NCBI GenBank assembly: GCA_020650975.1
Contig: JAIPMN010007041.1
Location: 1 to 64,000, forward strand
DNA length: 64,000 nt
DNA from: Apostichopus californicus
Lineage: Eukaryota; Echinodermata; Holothuroidea; Aspidochirotida; Stichopodidae
Direction of reading: 5' to 3'
Translations under genes and position numbers: made by a program
The notes under the pieces: model-generated
The model's database searches: none
Told to the model about the DNA's origin: nothing
What the model saw: only the letters and a program-made list of their open reading frames with translations
In this document: one piece after another, positions 52,001 through 64,000 of the stretch
Layout: every line of letters begins with the position of its first letter
Position numbering within the stretch: position 1 is the stretch's first letter

Positions 52001-55000
52001 TTGTTCATCTTACTCATTTTAGGTCAAACTTAATGATAGCCTTATTACATATCTTGCAAAATTCCTCAAAAGATACTACTTTGTACTTCTTTAAATACTT
52101 GAAAAATAATACTAGCATGTTTATAAATTATTCTACTTCGAACAGGTTAGCCCTTCATTTTTGTGAAAAACTGACTGAATACTCAAATGATACCAATTTT
52201 AGCAAGCTATCGTGAATTATGTACAAACACATTTGAAGAACATAGATACTTCCTGTAAACTTTTTTAAGTGTTAATTAAACAAGAAAAATGCTAGTAATA
52301 TTAATAATATCACGATATTAATATAAAGAAACTGAATCACAGCAATAACTGAAGTGGTTTGCTTAAAGAGAGATATCTCTATCAAAGACAAATATGAAGA
52401 AAGAAATATTTCTGTAAAAAGATGAAAGATTGTACGGCACAACTAAAGGTTGACCAACCTGCTTCATTGCTTCAACCACGGTAACAGTCTTGCCGGTACC
52501 AGGAGGTCCAAACACGAGGTACGGTGCAGGGAGTGACGTGCCATGCAGAATGTGATAAATGGCTTTGACTTGCTCCAGATTATTAGACAAATTTCTATCA
52601 AATAGCTTCTTTGCAAAAGCGCTAACAAAGTCACGGTGGTAGAGAAAGTGCAAGAAATAAATTTTACGTACAACAACAGGAATAAATGAGTCTTTTAATC
52701 ACAAAGTTCATGAATGCTTCAAATACACAATAAAAAGTCAAATAGTACTGCATGGAACATAAAACTGTGGTATAAATTTGTCTACCATCCGTCTTTCCAC
52801 CATTTGCTTCAACGTGAAATACGAAAAATACAGTAAAACATATTTAGAGACTGCACATGCAGTGAGTTTATGATTCCATGTATTAATGATACCAGCAAGT
52901 GTTGTTTTCTATGCAGGCTAAAAACGCTTTATACTAGTTGTGATGAAGTTGGGCAATGCAACCACTGTAGTAAAGCGCATCATAGCATAGTGTGTTAAAA
53001 GTACAAGCAATTATTTCATCAGAATTTAGACAAAGGTTTGGTTTACATGCAGACTGAGGACCCAATTGTTTTTTCCATTGTTCAAATCTACACACGCTAA
53101 CCTTAACAATACCCCTGAACAATAGAAACCTTCAGAGGACATGGTGAATCTTTTGATATGACATCTAATAACCAGGATTTCCTTTGTTCAAACATGTCCT
53201 CAGTTAGAAAACACACACACACATATCAATCAAAGTCATGAACACCAACTTACTCGAGCTTTTCAGCATCAGTTTTCTTCATCTTCTTTGGTTCAGGAAA
53301 GATAACTGGTTTCAAACGATCCATGTCTAGGGTACGTGAATCTACTGAGAAGTGTGACGATCGTATCGGAAACCGTGAGAAGGTAAACTGGATGTCAAAC
53401 TTCATCTTCTCTATGAAGAGTTTCATCAAGCTGAATCAGTCAAGAGATAAATATAAAGATGAATTATGAAATCCTTTCTGCTCTATTTATTTGCTCATTT
53501 GTCCAATTTAAATGTCTGTCCGTCTCTACGTGTCTCTCATTTGTGTTCTTAATTTGTTTTTCGTTTCAGATGCTAGGATTGAAAGGTCAGGCTATCTTAA
53601 CTTTTACAAATTAAGAACCCATTTTTTGACTCATGAATAAGCAAGAACTTTTCTTATTATTATCCACACACTCGCTAGGAAGTATCCATAGGAAATTTTC
53701 TTCTTTGAGACGGATATAATACGTAGGAAGTGTGTTCTTTCGTACATGGAAATGCAAGTTGTTTAGGATATATATCCTAGTATATATAGGCTATATAGCC
53801 TATTAATCCTAATTAAGCCTAACTGTGCTAATAAGATGTCTTCCCAGTTCTTAATTATCAATGCAGCACTATAAGGTTGTCTTTAATGTGAAATCATTTT
53901 GGTTGCTCTTATAGGGGATAAATTACAACTGGATAGACTGCTTTGAATGTGGTACCCAACAAAATATTGGTTTTGGACAATTTTTAAACTAGGGAATGAA
54001 GTTAGAAGGTGGGTGTTTATGGGATGATTGAGTGGGGGGGGGGGTGGGATAGAACAGAGACAGAACAGAGACAAGAACTTAAAAATTGGATATGTTGAAA
54101 ACATTTGCAGAAGAAGTACTTCCGAGAATATCATAAGAATGAGTACAGTTACAGGGATGTGCCCAGGATTTCCTGAGTGCCGGTTATACTGATCGCCACC
54201 CTGGGGGAGGGGTATCAAGGTGCTCAGATGCCAAATGCTGGCACTTGTGTAGCTTATTAAGCACATACACTAGTTTTGCTAACAATTTACATTTTTTAAT
54301 ATTTTTTTAGTGAAATATATTACGTACCTGGTAAAAGTTATTAGTTAGTTTCAAAGAGATTTTACAAGGGACTGATTGAGAGCCGTAAGTACTGTTTCTT
54401 GCATGCGTAACTGATGCATTATTTGTCTGTATGATTGGCATAGGCTAGGCCCAATTTATGTTGAATATATTGCTAGGAATGTCAGAATTTTAGATGAAAA
54501 TAGTGCTGGGCGGGATTCACGATTTTTAAGACAGTGCTGGGCGGTAATTTTTAGTGCTGGGCGGGGCCGCCCAGCGCTGCCCAGCATGGGCACATCCCTG
54601 CAGTTAATGTACTGTAACCAGCGATTGGTGCAAAATGCACCAAATAAGAGGCATATACTTATGTAGGATAAAACAACTTTAATGACTTACTCTTTGTGGA
54701 AACATAACGACACAACTTCCATTTCCACATGATGAACAAAGCCTTTGTAAGTCTTGTCTGGTCTGCTACTATCAGCAAACATTGCAAACAGATGATCCCC
54801 TCTTAAGACTGAAGGACGGTTCTCAGCTAAGCCTGGAACCTTGAAGGTATAAAGAAAGGAATATACATCTTTAGGACCGATCTGCAGTCAGTATAATATC
54901 CACACATGAACAACTAGAAAGCGATCGGTGTGTTTTCGCTACGACCAAATCATTGAGCCCTTCAGTGCGTTAGGTTCTTCATTGATATTGGAATAATTTA

Positions 55001-58000
55001 GAAATCTTATGATGGGAGAGGGGGAGAGGAAGGCAGGATGGTGAAACCAATGGAAACCATTGAGTTTCTCCCCTGTGTAGACATCTCTGTATGCAGGAGT
55101 AAGTTTTCTTTCACTGAAATATATTTAGGTAACTAATTTATAAAGTGGCAATTTGTGCTTTACGCATGAAAGCTATGCAAATATCAGCATGTGTACATAA
55201 TGATAACATCATTAACTTAATGCATGTGTGTCAAAGCACAAATTAAAAACCCCCAAAAAGAAATCTGTCTAACAAATATAAGTCTGATACACTTTTCACA
55301 GGCTGGTAGTCATGAGGTAAACAGTACTATCACTTGCTGACTGGGGTGACAAGAAATGCTCTATAGTATTTGTACCAAAGGTGAATAACTTTTACTTGTC
55401 TGAGTGAAAGACGAGTTGACCCGAAGGAAAGCTGCATGCAGATGACAATATCATTTTCATAATCAGATTATTTCAAGGCCACCAGTATTCACCCTTAGAG
55501 TTAAGCAAGATAGAAAGTTGCTAGAAGCTAGTCCTTAAAAGTACTTTTCCAGGTGGTCCTGGCTCTTCCTATTCAGAATTGAGAGGGAAAGGTAGAAGGG
55601 GGAGATGGGAAAGAAAGAGGAACGGAAGGGGAACCTGAATACAGACGACCCTTAAAGTCAGATCTCAAAAGAGCCCCGAGTATGAGTACAAAGTCTTGAG
55701 GGGCAAGTATGATTACAGGTAAATATATGCTAGAATACAATAATGAGTACAGATTCACTACAATTCTGGTGGTCACCATAACAAATCAGTTCTCTGGAAA
55801 GGTACATATAGCGATTATATCACAAGTACCACGATATGGTACTTGGTTTCACAGGATTTGACTCAATTCTAAAGAAAATAAGCAAAGCTTACACAGACAC
55901 ACCCCCCCCCCCCCCCCCATTACCACAACAATGAAGGCCCCGGTTTTGTTCACGCAAGCTACTAGACAATTTCTTGCAAATATTTAATGTTAGAGCTTAA
56001 ATTAAACACTCACATGCAAGTCGAGTAGACCGTCATATTTCTTACTCCTTGTCAGCATTACACCCTTCCTGTCATATTGATGAATGTCAACCTTCATTTG
56101 GTGTTCCTCTGCATAGAGGAGGAGCTGGAATTTTTGGGAATAATTTTCAGCGGATAAAGGTGCTTCTAATTCTTCCAATAGACTGTGAAGGAAGAGATTT
56201 ATATTTATCTATATATATCTATATATGTATATATATTGACATAAGAGTTTGGTTATACACCTCTGGAAGTGCTCGATTCTGTTTAAGAAGACCCACATGC
56301 ATGTAGGCCTCTAGGCACTGATAAATGCACACATATATTGTATGTGTGTATGATACAGTCTGTCTGCCACCGTAGATTGGCTGTCTAGTACAGATAACAC
56401 CATCCATTACCATTATCTATACATATATATACATATGTATATATATTCTATTCACTCCCAGACTATATGACATAACATAGTGGATTTCAATTACTATTTT
56501 AATGAATATGATAGCAAAGTCATTGGAAAGCTTTTGACTCAATTATGTCAAAATTAAAAAGAAGAAAACAGAAAAAATGACTTGTCTTTGCAAACATTAT
56601 TAACAAGACTGCACTTGAAAATACCTGTTAACCTATAACATGTGGATTTACATCAGTTTGGCATAATTATATACGGCTTTAAAGCCATGTGAAAGAAAAA
56701 AAATTTGGCTTTATGTAACTTTGATCATCTATGAGAAATCAATTATTTACTCACTTAGATTATAAAAAAACATTTTGGAAAATAATGAATAAGGAACAGG
56801 CATGGATCCACAGACAGGGGGGGGGGGGGTGTGGGGGTGTACATCCCCTCCCCCTTTTCAACCCCACACTAGAAAGAATCAAAGTAGTTTACTAGCACAT
56901 CTTTGCCTAGTCCTAAAATTATAGCCTAAATATGCCTCAAAAAGCTTTAATTTAATTTTCTGAGGGAGGCCCAGACCCCAGTTGGCTTCAAGGACACCAG
57001 AACCACATTCACTCCTTTTAAAAATCCTGGATTCCACCCTAAGAAATACACAAGTACAGTATGGAGTTAACTGATTCAATCCTGGTGATTTTACCAGAAA
57101 TTTCTCTACAATCAAAACTAGAAATTAAATACAAAACTAAAATAAATCCGAACAACGTAAAAACAATCAAGTGCAGTGATTCAAATCTTTACAACGTTGA
57201 TAAAGTGAATGATAAACTGATTGAAATAAACCCAAACAACTTACTTTGTAGGATTAGGCAAGTTCAAATCCATAGATACATTGCTTGGAATGCCATATTG
57301 TTGCATTTTTACTGCCTGAGGTAACTCTCCACTGCCAGAACTTGAGTTAAAACAACAAAGAATATACTGATTACATTCAGAAAAAAAAAGGAAAAAGAGC
57401 AAAAATCAACAGAAATGTTATTCAGTAACCGATTCTAAAGTTCTACTGTCACAAGTCACAGAAATTGAAAACAATGAAACTAATTTCACAGACAAAAAAA
57501 CCATCAAACTGTTTTGAGGGAGCCCAGCTACTTGCTAGGTTTTAGGCCACAGAGTTCAAAAACTGATCTGACTGACTGAGAGACGCGTACCAAAGCGACG
57601 GAAATGATGCAATATTTCTAAACATTGTGTAGAAAATAGCCAGACTTTATATGGACTTAAAATCAAAGGTATACTATGACTTTAATTTAAAACCACAAAA
57701 GTTTGTAAATTGATCACTACTAGTTGATACATATTGAAGATTTTTATTGAGGATATGAGTAAAGAATATGAATAAATGAAATAAAAGAAATTGCACAAAA
57801 TATTAAAAGAAAGAGCAGCGAGACAAGCAAAAGAACGAAGCCATGAACATTCAGACTTACAACTGAACTGGATTTCCCGACAAGACATTTTTTGGAAGCG
57901 GAGTCACGGCGACTTTAGCTCGTCTTTTGTAGGGAGCTGTTGGGGCTAGGTCTTCCTTATCTTCTCCTCCAACACTAAATGTGACGGATCTTAATATGTG

Positions 58001-58969
58001 GAACACCTGGAGAATTCAGTGATGTATACAACAACAATTTTGTAGTCATTTGAGGTTTGGACAATACCTTACAGGACCATGCAGTGATCAAATCTAGTTT
58101 TCTTTCCAGTAAGTGTTTGGTTCTTTTTTGTCATGCGACTACCAAAATAGTATTTTAACAGTACCCTCCTGCCCCCCTCCCCTACCCCCCCCTCCTGTCC
58201 TGCTCCCAACCCTGCTCTTCCGACCATGCAAATGTCAATAGAAGATCTAATAGATATAAGATAAGATCAAAATAACAGGAAAGATAGCAGAGGTTCTAAA
58301 ACAAGCAAAAGCCACTTAATAGCAGAGATTGAAAATAATGACATCATTCAAGTAATAATTAGCAATACATAAATGCAACTATAAGACTGGGGTACGGTAT
58401 GCAAATATCTACTCGTGTAATGTTGAATAAGTGAACATTCTATTTTTGCATATATATATAAATAACCAAAATGGAAGAAGCATATATATTCTGTAATAGG
58501 GAAAGAAAGAGTTTTTTATGACTTTTACCAGGTTATGAATTGTAACTCTGGTCCATTTGGTTAACAAAATTACTCATATTAGTAAAGAGGACAAGAAAAG
58601 CAAACAGGTGGGAATTCACCGATACAACAGAAATTTCAAACAGTTGTAACACCTACCCATGTGTTCAACCTTGTTTATACAATACATTAGTATTTAATAT
58701 TATACAAACCTCATTAATATCCACCAATTTCAAAATTTGCAACTCATGACATGACAGGAAGTTGGAACAAAATATTACACCTTAGGAAGTCATTATCACA
58801 AAGAAAAATCCACCAACCTTATTGTTCTGCAATTGAAATGCGAATACCACGAGAGCTTTGACTTCTCCAAAATCATTGCTTTTACACGACAGTTTTGTCG
58901 TGTACTTCTGTCCTGCATGAACAGATAAACATGGCAGGAACGTCAGACAAAATTATGACAGTCTCAGTA

Positions 58970-59034
<65 letters not shown>

Positions 59035-62000
59035 CATAATCATAATAATCATAATAATCATAATAATAATAATCATAATAATAATAATCATAATAAATGC
59101 AAATTTATATAGCGCCAATATCCAGAGGAAAACCAATGCTCAGTGGCGCTAGTGCTCAGGGAAGGCAGTCAAAAATAGATAAGTTTTGAGTCTGTTTTTG
59201 AAAATGTTAACGTTGGGTGCAGACTTGATGTGCAGTGGAAGTGAGTTCCAAAGAGTAGTAGCAGCATTAGAAAACGATCTTTGACCAAAAGACTTGAGCT
59301 TTCACTTAGGTAGTAGAGTATTATTGGAAACATGAATCTCAACATTATTAATTTTCACATTAACACCAACATAAATGTCATTGAATAACTTAGTATGATG
59401 TAATATAACAACATACCATACCACAACACAACATGTGATATCACATCACAATGTTATAGTTTATCATTCTGTTTATACTCCACTCCTTGTCTCAGTGCAA
59501 TAAATCTTAAGTTTGTCTCGAGCCATAGAAAAATGGAGTATTATTATTATTGTTGTTTTTAATAATGATTATGGTTATTGTTATCATTAACATCATTGTT
59601 GTTGTTATTGTTGTAGTTGTTGTTATTGTTGTTTTAGTTGTTGTTATTGTAGTTGTGATAGTTGTAGTTGCTGTTATTGTTGTAGCTGTTGTTGTTATAT
59701 TTGTTGTTATTGTTGTAGTTGTTGTTACTGTTGTAGTTGTTGTTATTGTTATAGTTGCTGTTATTGTAGTTGTTGTTATAGTTGTAGTTGCTGTTATTGT
59801 TATTAATGTTGTAGCTGTTATTGTTGTTGTAGTTGTTGTTGTTGTTATTGTTGTTGTTGTTGTTGCCTTTGTAGTTGTTGTTGTTGTTGGTATTATGTTA
59901 CATCAAAAACCTTTGAAAACTGAATGGGAAGCCACAAGCAAACTTGACAACAGCAATAAGATTTGGTTAGAATGGGATTTGAATCAGTGTACCTATAGAA
60001 TTTTTTTTCTTTAGTATTTCCCAAACAATTTCCCATTGTTGATTTACTTTAATGAAATCTTAGCATAACGATCTGTCAATGTGTCAATTGTATTGTTAAA
60101 TAAGGGGACATAGTGATAACCAACCTGGCTGAATTAGCTTTTGTTTGGTCAAGCCACCTACAGCTGCTTTAAGAGTTAGTCTTGGGTCCTGAGATAGTAA
60201 TGACACCCTTGTAAGGGTTACTGGGGTATTACTAAAGGATAAAACAAACAGTGTGTCATTAGCACAATTATTAAACAAATGTCAAAACAATAAATTTACT
60301 CAATTTGTCAACCACAAAATAAAACATTCCCCTCCCATATACAAAGTAAGATCACAGACTTTCAAATATCTTTTCTTTTTTCATCTTTTCATAGTTTTAA
60401 AAATGCTTTTGAAGATGAAGCTGGCAAATCTTTGTCTAAGAATAGAGAGTAATATTCATAAGAAAGTTGTTTTGTTGATATTCACATCCGGGGAATAATT
60501 TAGTGATCAAATTTTGTTTATCAGTTTCCAAGGCTCTGAATCTGGTCACTTATAATTTACAATGGTTCTGTCGAGTAATTGCTATACACTATACATATAT
60601 CATAGGCGTAGGAGCTCAATTTAATTTGGGGGGGGGGGGGCTGTAACGTCTTGCCCGATAAATATAACCAAACTTTTTCGCGCTCCACGTGCGTTCGACA
60701 ACTTTAAGTGCATATCATATAGGCATGCTTCAGTTATTACATCGCATGCCAATAACATACAATCATTTGCCGTGTTATTACCCTTTCATATTGGTTAGAA
60801 TTATTGGGGAAGTCGTTACAATAATAATGATAATAATAATATCAGTTTAACCATTGAAAAACACATTGCAAATTATTTTTATTTCAGTAGGTGCCCGAAA
60901 AATTCTCAGCATATTGCTCGAATTTTCACAAAAATTGTTTGCTTGGGGGGACTGCAGCCCCCCCCCCCCACCCCCGCCTCTTGTGCCTATGGCTATACAT
61001 CCAAAAACTTTTATAGCAATTTTTCCATTTTGCGTAGACAAATTATTCCCTGTACTCCTATAAAAATATAAATAATTGAGAGAGCAAAGTGGTCATATTA
61101 CGTTTCTTTGGAATGGAAAATACAAATAACGAGTACGTGACAGACCTGCTCTGTACATTGAGTGAAATGGTCTGCAACACACCCGGCTTAGTAGAAACGA
61201 TCACCTGCCCATTTTGGGACCGATTTCCTTCTCCGCTCTCTATCACAACGCCATGCTTGTTTTCCAACAGATTATTTCTGAAAGAGAATAAAACATATGT
61301 TCAAAGTGGACGTAACAAGCTTGTGTAATTTGCGTAATTCCACTACGAAATGTGATACTGATATGGTTGATACGTATAGTCCACACAGTTAGTAGGAAAT
61401 TTCATTGCAATAGCTTGTTCCTATTGAAATCTATAGATATGCTTCTTATGAACACAAACGTCCAGTTTTACAGTGTCAGATTTTGAAATTGAAGTTGTCA
61501 TGCTGGCAAATTATCACCAAACATTCAAGAGTGCTTTCAAAATTAGAGAATAGAAATTGAGAAGGCAGATACTCCTGACCTTCCCCACACTCCTTCCCAT
61601 CCCTCTCCCCCCCCCCCCACAGCTGGCCCTTTTCAAAGTGAGGGGAAGCTCCCTCTGACTACACCCTTGCCCCACCATTCCTTTGCCTAAGTGAAGGTAT
61701 CTGTATTTGAAATTTCTGCATATTAAAACAATAAAAGTAATTTCAACTAACATGATGATTACATGAACTCTCAATATTATGTAATTAAAGCCATCTGCAA
61801 CTAGCCCATTGTATTCTAAAATGAAAATTTCACCTTTAATGCTTATACTGATTACTTCATGACCTGATGCACCTTATTTCTTCTTAATCTGACAGGCATA
61901 CTTTTTGTCAAGTTCATGTCAAGGAACAAAAAAGGTTCCTTTCAGCAGTCAGCAACAAATACCATTAAGTGCATGCTACTGTTAGAAATGTATATTTTCA

Positions 62001-63980
62001 TAATTTCATTACCACCTATTGTTTCTCATACAGGTTAAGTATAACTGTAAAATGGAGCAGTTTTTGGCTCCATTAGAAAACATTTTCCCAGCAGGTATCC
62101 AATATGTAGTCGAAATACAAATTTTCATCCCTTATCCATTTGAGCTGATTATTAACCTGAATGAGCTCGATCCCCAAAGTCTGATGTCTTTAAAGAAACT
62201 TACGCTCGTTTCCTAATGAAGAGTTTACTCAAGTTTGCTCTGTGTCTGGCGCCCCTGATGTGCTCTTGTTCTTGAAACTCTGAATTAACTATTATCCCGC
62301 ATACGTCACAGGGAGTTGGGTATGTCGTATCCTGGGAAGTATCTTGAGGGTTTCTCTGCGAATGGAAAGAGAGTACCGTGAAAGTTTGTTACAGTATAAT
62401 TAATTAATATATTTCATCCACACCGCAAAGAGTTTTCAAATATTTTTTCTGTTTAAGGTTCAAATTAAGCCGAAGCTTTTTGATAATTAATTCACAATAT
62501 TATGGCAGATAGTCAACAACAATTAGCCCACAACTACAGCCTTTCATAGCTGCAGAAATGTTTACAACAAAACATCATCGAGGGACTGCACTGGTAACTT
62601 TCCATTATTGCCAAGCTAACATTAGTGCTTACATGTGCTCATGTATTTAATAGTGTATTGATGTGGGAACTGTTGAACGGTAATTTTAGAAGACGCTTCT
62701 GCAACTTCAGACTTAAAGTGAAAGGCCAATTTTGGCATATGTGTCAGGACTGTTTATAGTTCTCTGTTATCGCCAATGATAATCCTGAAAAATTCAGTTT
62801 CAGCAATTACAGCCACTAGCTGCAATGTTTCATACAGTATCAAACTATTGAAGGTACAATGACTTGAATAAGTGTTAAGAGTTATGTATGTAAATGTTAG
62901 CAATTGCATATATTCAATCTACTTCAGGGAACAGTTAAAATCATGTATCTCTTTGGGTTCATTCTGGTTGACTCCCCATATTATTTAATACTAATATCCA
63001 CATCTCAGAATGTGGTATGTGGCATGAAGAGAGGCAATGGAGATAAAGTGCTTTGCCCCAAGGACACTATTTGATGATGTGGCCAGGACTCAAACCTGCA
63101 AACCGTAGATCACAAGTCCACTGCCTTAACCAAACTGACAGTTTATCTCACAGGTCCCCATTTATACACCTGGGTGCACCCAGGTGTATAAATGGGGACC
63201 TGTGAGATAAACTGTTAGTTTGGCACTGTTTAGCTGCTGCTATGTGGAGGGATTGTTTCTATGTTACATATTATACCAGTTTATTTTGTTTTGGTTGGAT
63301 TTTAACCAATCATCCATATTTGTTCCTTAATCTCCGATGTTTTGGGATCAAAAATTGTAAATCTACTTGCTTTTGTAGATGACAGGTCTGCTGTAAACAA
63401 AAGTGCTTTGTTGTTGCAATGACAATTAAATCATATTTGGTATAAAAAAAATATATATTAAAATTACATTTGTGATAATCCATAAAGAACAGGCTTGGAG
63501 TAATGAATGGTTGGGTCTCCAATCCCTAAATTATGAATCAAGGTGAGTCAGTAAAATCATTTTTCAATGTATTAAAGATCAAACAACAGGAACCAAGCTC
63601 TATCTTATTTTATGCTCTGTGATTTACTATAGACCATTCGTTCCCAAAGTATGGATTTTAACCCTGGGGAGGGGGGAGAGGGGGGTAATGGCACAGCTGC
63701 TATGAGTACCTCTTTCCAACAGAGTTTTAAGATCATTTATCTTCATATCAAGACAAGACAAGAAGGAGATCTCGAGAAGAGGACATTTTCTAAAATAAAT
63801 AAAACAAGAAAGCAACTTTACATTTTTCTTTTAATTAATCTACTCTTCAGGGAAGTGATTTACCTGTGTCGGAGGGAGATGCCGATGCTGATCCACAGTC
63901 GCCGTACCAGCTGTCTTGAAATAAATCACACGTCCACCCCTGGCATACCTTATTTTTTTCAAAGCCATCAAGTTGAACAT
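46005..63980 (-). CDS. MOV10: MOV10-family RNA helicase with N-terminal C2H2 zinc finger (19 exons; 5' end may be incomplete)
   Basis: This is a UPF1-like SF1 RNA helicase. MOV10/Armitage/SDE3 relatives act with Argonaute complexes and restrict retroelements. Exons on the minus strand: 63980-63864, 62355-62204, 61277-61146, 60231-60125, 58912-58818, 58006-57861, 57331-57245, 56182-56014, 54839-54691, 53430-53254, 52621-52459, 51760-51593, 50396-50284, 50023-49830, 49359-49139, 48693-48511, 47861-47661, 46628-46540 and 46176-46005. Total 2835 nt (944 aa), phases consistent. Motifs: zinc finger CX2CX12HX5H at residues 55-77; MOV10 block [19 protein letters not shown]; Walker A GPPGTGKT 482-489; [13 protein letters not shown]; Walker B FLDEAGH 607-613; [64 protein letters not shown]. 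The GKDERE and C-terminal [15 protein letters not shown] blocks favour MOV10 over MOV10L1. The first exon stays open upstream of its ATG, so the start is tentative. A donor-like ACAC/GTAAGC just after 46046 could lead to another 3' exon instead of the stop at 46005. Confidence 0.9.
54152..54600 (+). mobile_element. 450-bp inverted-repeat element with 6-bp target duplication, copy 2
   Basis: The ends CAGGGATGTGCCCA and TGGGCACATCCCTG form a perfect 14-bp inverted repeat, flanked by CAGTTA at 54146-54151 and 54601-54606. It is colinear with the copy at 38906-39358 with few changes. It lies in the MOV10 intron between exons 54839-54691 and 53430-53254. Confidence 0.85.
58967..59345 (-). mobile_element. 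LINE 3' end, minus strand, with (AAT)n microsatellite tail
   Basis: On the minus strand a frame reads [20 protein letters not shown] and then [12 protein letters not shown], ending in a stop near 59148. This is again a non-LTR reverse transcriptase C-terminus. Past the stop comes TATATAAATTTGC and then a long AAT/ATC microsatellite covering plus-strand 58967-59095. The insertion is 5'-truncated and sits in the MOV10 intron between exons 60231-60125 and 58912-58818. Confidence 0.75.
59535..59895. repeat. (TTG/TTA)n microsatellite
   Basis: About 350 bp of GTT, ATT and GTA triplets in higher-order patterns such as GTTGTTATTGTTGTAGTT. The long valine-rich frame through it is a trivial result of the triplet repeat. 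It lies in the MOV10 intron between exons 60231-60125 and 58912-58818. Confidence 0.95.
60601..60991. mobile_element. Possible short inverted-repeat element with internal G and C tracts
   Basis: The left end CATAGGCGTAGGAGC and the right end (reverse complement CATAGGCACAAGAGGC) are similar. CTATACAT occurs close outside both ends, possibly an 8-bp target duplication. A poly(G) run near the left end faces a poly(C) run near the right end, extending the inverted symmetry. No coding capacity. It lies in the MOV10 intron between exons 61277-61146 and 60231-60125. Confidence 0.4.
63015..63223 (-). repeat. tRNA-derived SINE with palindromic 5' end
   Basis: On the minus strand TGGTTAAGGCAGTGG is A-box-like and GGTTTGAGTCC (63086-63096) is a B box, followed by a unique body. 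Its leading part (up to 63176) is mirrored by an inverted copy at 63177-63223, making a 94-bp near-perfect palindrome. It lies in the first MOV10 intron of the model. Confidence 0.6.
63130..63223. repeat. 94-bp near-perfect palindrome without spacer
   Basis: The left arm 63130-63176 and right arm 63177-63223 are reverse complements over 47 bases with a single mismatch. The centre is GGGTGCACCC. There is no loop, so the arms could extrude a long hairpin. Confidence 0.9.
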
Positions 63981-64000
63981 GAGCGTAGCGAAAGAAACCC

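Noticed and set aside
58882-59152. Isoleucine-rich frames on both strands
   Set aside because: They are products of the AAT microsatellite tail of the minus-strand LINE; only the small antisense exon 58912-58818 is real coding sequence of MOV10.
59550-60014. 154-codon valine-rich open frame
   Set aside because: It is a read-through of the TTG/TTA triplet repeat; residues follow the repeat and there is no other protein-like content.
46005-63980. MOV10L1 rather than MOV10
   Set aside because: Blocks around [18 protein letters not shown] and the C-terminal [14 protein letters not shown] read closer to MOV10; a tree would be needed to exclude a lineage-specific paralogue.
1-64000. CRISPR array, operon or bacterial mobile system
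   Set aside because: The tandem repeats here have no unique spacers, and the genes are intron-rich eukaryotic genes with no cas-like neighbours.

Overview
This is a nuclear genome window from an animal. Its genes have many exons with GT-AG introns, it is AT-rich, and it carries LINE tails, tRNA-derived SINE heads, short inverted-repeat DNA transposons, minisatellites and many poly(G)/poly(C) tracts. The proteins resemble vertebrate orthologues closely, and the repeat types and TAGGCCTA-rich gene starts suggest a marine invertebrate deuterostome such as an echinoderm or hemichordate. That assignment is inference; nothing in the sequence fixes the species.

Four host genes can be read exon by exon. 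(1) An Artemis (DCLRE1C) nuclease gene on the minus strand runs from its ATG at 11084 to an exon at 566-623 and continues beyond the left edge. (2) A carnitine palmitoyltransferase 2 (CPT2) gene on the plus strand, 12573-20774, has 12 coding exons and a predicted 671 aa product. It is head-to-head with Artemis. (3) A CFAP20DC (C3orf67-type) gene on the minus strand, 40134-25887, has 19 coding exons and a predicted 1004 aa product. (4) A MOV10-family RNA helicase gene on the minus strand, about 63980-46005, has 19 exons and about 944 aa, and its 5' end may lie beyond the right edge. In each model the exon phases join without a break and the summed coding length is a multiple of three. The host genes show no sign of decay.

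The genes have unrelated jobs: DNA end processing, mitochondrial fatty-acid import, a cilium-linked protein, and RNA silencing or RNA-protein remodelling. There is no operon-like system. Convergent CPT2 and CFAP20DC are separated by about 5.1 kb with no recognisable gene. CFAP20DC and MOV10 are tandem, separated by about 5.9 kb of repeat-rich DNA.

Mobile and repeated DNA fills introns and spacers. It includes a new-looking 450-bp inverted-repeat element present twice with exact 6-bp target duplications, a TTAA-flanked 355-bp element present twice in opposite orientation, a Penelope-like end fragment with a hammerhead-like motif in two or three copies, two LINE 3' ends, three SINE-like units (one with a 94-bp near-perfect palindrome), and several tandem arrays. 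A 10-N gap at 14510-14519 has near-duplicate flanks. I found no clearly undescribed multi-gene system.
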